Shown: in pieces, positions 5,378 through 6,193 of the stretch
How positions within the stretch are numbered: the stretch's first letter is position 1
Layout of the letters: each line of letters starts with the position of its first letter
From: Chloroflexota bacterium
GTDB lineage: Bacteria > Chloroflexota > Limnocylindria > Limnocylindrales > CSP1-4
Assembly (NCBI GenBank): GCA_017860675.1
Contig: JAGDMV010000108.1
Coordinates: 1-6,193, forward strand
DNA length: 6,193 nt
Reading direction: 5' to 3'
Program-made: the position numbers and the translations under genes
The notes under the pieces: generated by a model
The model's input: only the letters and a program-made list of their open reading frames with translations
What the model was told of the DNA's origin: nothing
The model's database searches: none

Positions 5378-6193
5378 GCCGCGATGGCGCCGGGCGTCCA
5401 CAGCTGGACGGCGGCCGCCGCGGTCCCGGGAAGCGGCGCGTCGGGGGCCGTCCGCAGACCGTCGACGAAGAGGACGACCAGGCGCTCCTCGAGCTGCGTA
5501 CCGGCGGCGTCCTCGAGGCGCCGGATCGCCTCCTCGAGCGGCAGCGCCTTGCGGTAGGGTCGGCTGGTCGTCATGGCCGAGAAGGCGTCGCCGACGGCGA
5601 GGATCCGCGCCACGAGGGGAATCTCCTCGCCCTTCAGCCCCTCCAGGTAGCCGCGCCCGTCCCACTGCTCGTGGTGGCTCCGGATCCCGGCCCGGATGAG
5701 GTCGATGTCCGGCAGGCCGCGGACGATGAGGTCGCCCAGGGCGACGTGCTGCTGCATGACGCGCTGCTCGTCGGCGGTCAGGCGGCCCGGCTTGCGCAGG
5801 ACGCGGTCGGGGATCCCGATCTTGCCCACGTCGTGGAGCAGGCCGGCCATCCGCAGGGTCAGCTTCTCATCGGTGGAGAGGCCCAGCCGGTCGGCCAGGA
5901 AGAGGGCGTAGCGGGCGACGTCCTCCGAGTGGCGCTTCGTGTAGCGGTCTTTCGTGTCCACGGCCAGCACCAGGCCCTGCAGCACGTCGAAGCCCGAGAC
6001 GCGCTGGCCGGTCTCGACGGCGACCCCGTGGCGGACCGCGTCGCCACCGCTCGCCTTCGCCTCGGCGAGGGTCGCGGCGGCCAGCGACAGCAGAGCGGTC
6101 ACCGACCCGGCGTGCTCGGGGAAGGCGCAGATCCCCGCGCTGATGGTGATCGGCAGTCGGTCGCCCTCGCTGCACGCGAGCGTCCAGTCGAGG
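5374..6193 (-). CDS. GGDEF-HD-GYP signalling protein (5' end outside window)
   Basis: The frame is open to the right edge: 272 visible residues plus a TGA stop at 5376-5374. The first ~55 residues match the C-terminal end of a GGDEF domain: ITISAGICAFPEHAG (15-29), then LLSLAAATLAEAKASGGDAV, equivalent to the usual LLxxADxALYxAKxxG. The GTG at 6102 lies inside this domain and is not the true start. An HD-GYP domain, a family that hydrolyses cyclic-di-GMP, follows (about 68-245). Its motifs are YTKRHSEDVARYA (H88), LLHDVGKIGIPD (HD at 120-121), QQHVALGD (H149), HHEQWDGRGY (173-182), IPLVARILAVGDAF (D202) and AMTTSRPYRKAL. All expected metal ligands seem present, so phosphodiesterase activity is plausible. 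The GYP motif reads GYL. A receiver or sensor domain could lie upstream but is not visible. The stop overlaps the next gene's GTG. Confidence 0.92.
   Translation of the reverse strand, partial: LDWTLACSEGDRLPITISAGICAFPEHAGSVTALLSLAAATLAEAKASGGDAVRHGVAVETGQRVSGFDVLQGLVLAVDTKDRYTKRHSEDVARYALFLADRLGLSTDEKLTLRMAGLLHDVGKIGIPDRVLRKPGRLTADEQRVMQQHVALGDLIVRGLPDIDLIRAGIRSHHEQWDGRGYLEGLKGEEIPLVARILAVGDAFSAMTTSRPYRKALPLEEAIRRLEDAAGTQLEERLVVLFVDGLRTAPDAPLPGTAAAAVQLWTPGAIAA

Noticed and set aside
5378..5665. Extending the surface-protein gene upstream to ATG 5665
   Set aside because: The extra 96 residues are Arg-rich, lie antisense-free but wholly inside the HD-GYP coding region in another frame, and would bury the signal peptide.
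3606..5699. A 697-codon open frame on the plus strand
   Set aside because: It lies antisense to three well-supported minus-strand genes. Its translation is low-complexity Arg/Gly/Pro with no domain. Long antisense frames are expected in such GC-rich coding DNA.
5374..6102. Starting the HD-GYP gene at the GTG at 6102
   Set aside because: The frame stays open to the edge, and the residues upstream continue the C-terminal part of a GGDEF domain, so this GTG is internal.

Overview
This is a very GC-rich window, strongly biased to G/C at third codon positions, densely packed with genes and free of RNA genes, mobile elements and CRISPR arrays. Two features point to a high-GC environmental bacterium, most likely a Chloroflexota lineage of the Limnocylindria/Ellin6529 kind. 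One is lipoproteins with Pro/Thr/Ala-rich spacers followed by SH3-like, serpin or propeller domains. The other is a MobA-like protein next to a GGDEF/HD-GYP protein. The lineage is inferred from protein style; no marker gene is present.

Layout. Positions 1-1565 (minus) hold the N-terminal 521 codons of a secreted lipoprotein with repeated G-W-P motifs, probably a beta-propeller. Its frame runs off the left edge. A 237-bp intergenic region (1566-1802) separates it from the divergent gene at 1803-3533 (plus), a lipoprotein with an SH3-like domain and a full C-terminal serpin domain with an inhibitory-type hinge. The serpin gene converges, with a 6-nt gap, on a minus-strand gene at 3540-4217 for a MobA/MocA-type nucleotidyltransferase-like protein whose nucleotide-binding and metal-binding motifs look eroded. 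A 62-nt gap with a GC-rich hairpin follows. Next, on the minus strand, come a secreted, C-terminally membrane-anchored surface protein (4280-5377) with a Pro/Thr/Lys stalk, and a GGDEF-HD-GYP protein (5374 to the right edge). The last two probably overlap by four bases (GTGA).

How the genes may work together. The minus-strand set reads HD-GYP regulator, then surface protein, then MobA-like protein, and could be one operon linking cyclic-di-GMP turnover to a cell-surface product. The left half is a divergent pair of exported lipoproteins. Three of the five genes encode exported, anchored proteins with a low-complexity spacer, so cell-envelope function is the common theme. No stretch longer than 300 bases lacks a gene. 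I see no sign of a defence system or other clearly novel multi-gene system. The most unusual items are the lipoprotein-SH3-serpin architecture, the active-site erosion of the MobA-like protein, and the coupling of a c-di-GMP-type enzyme to a surface protein.
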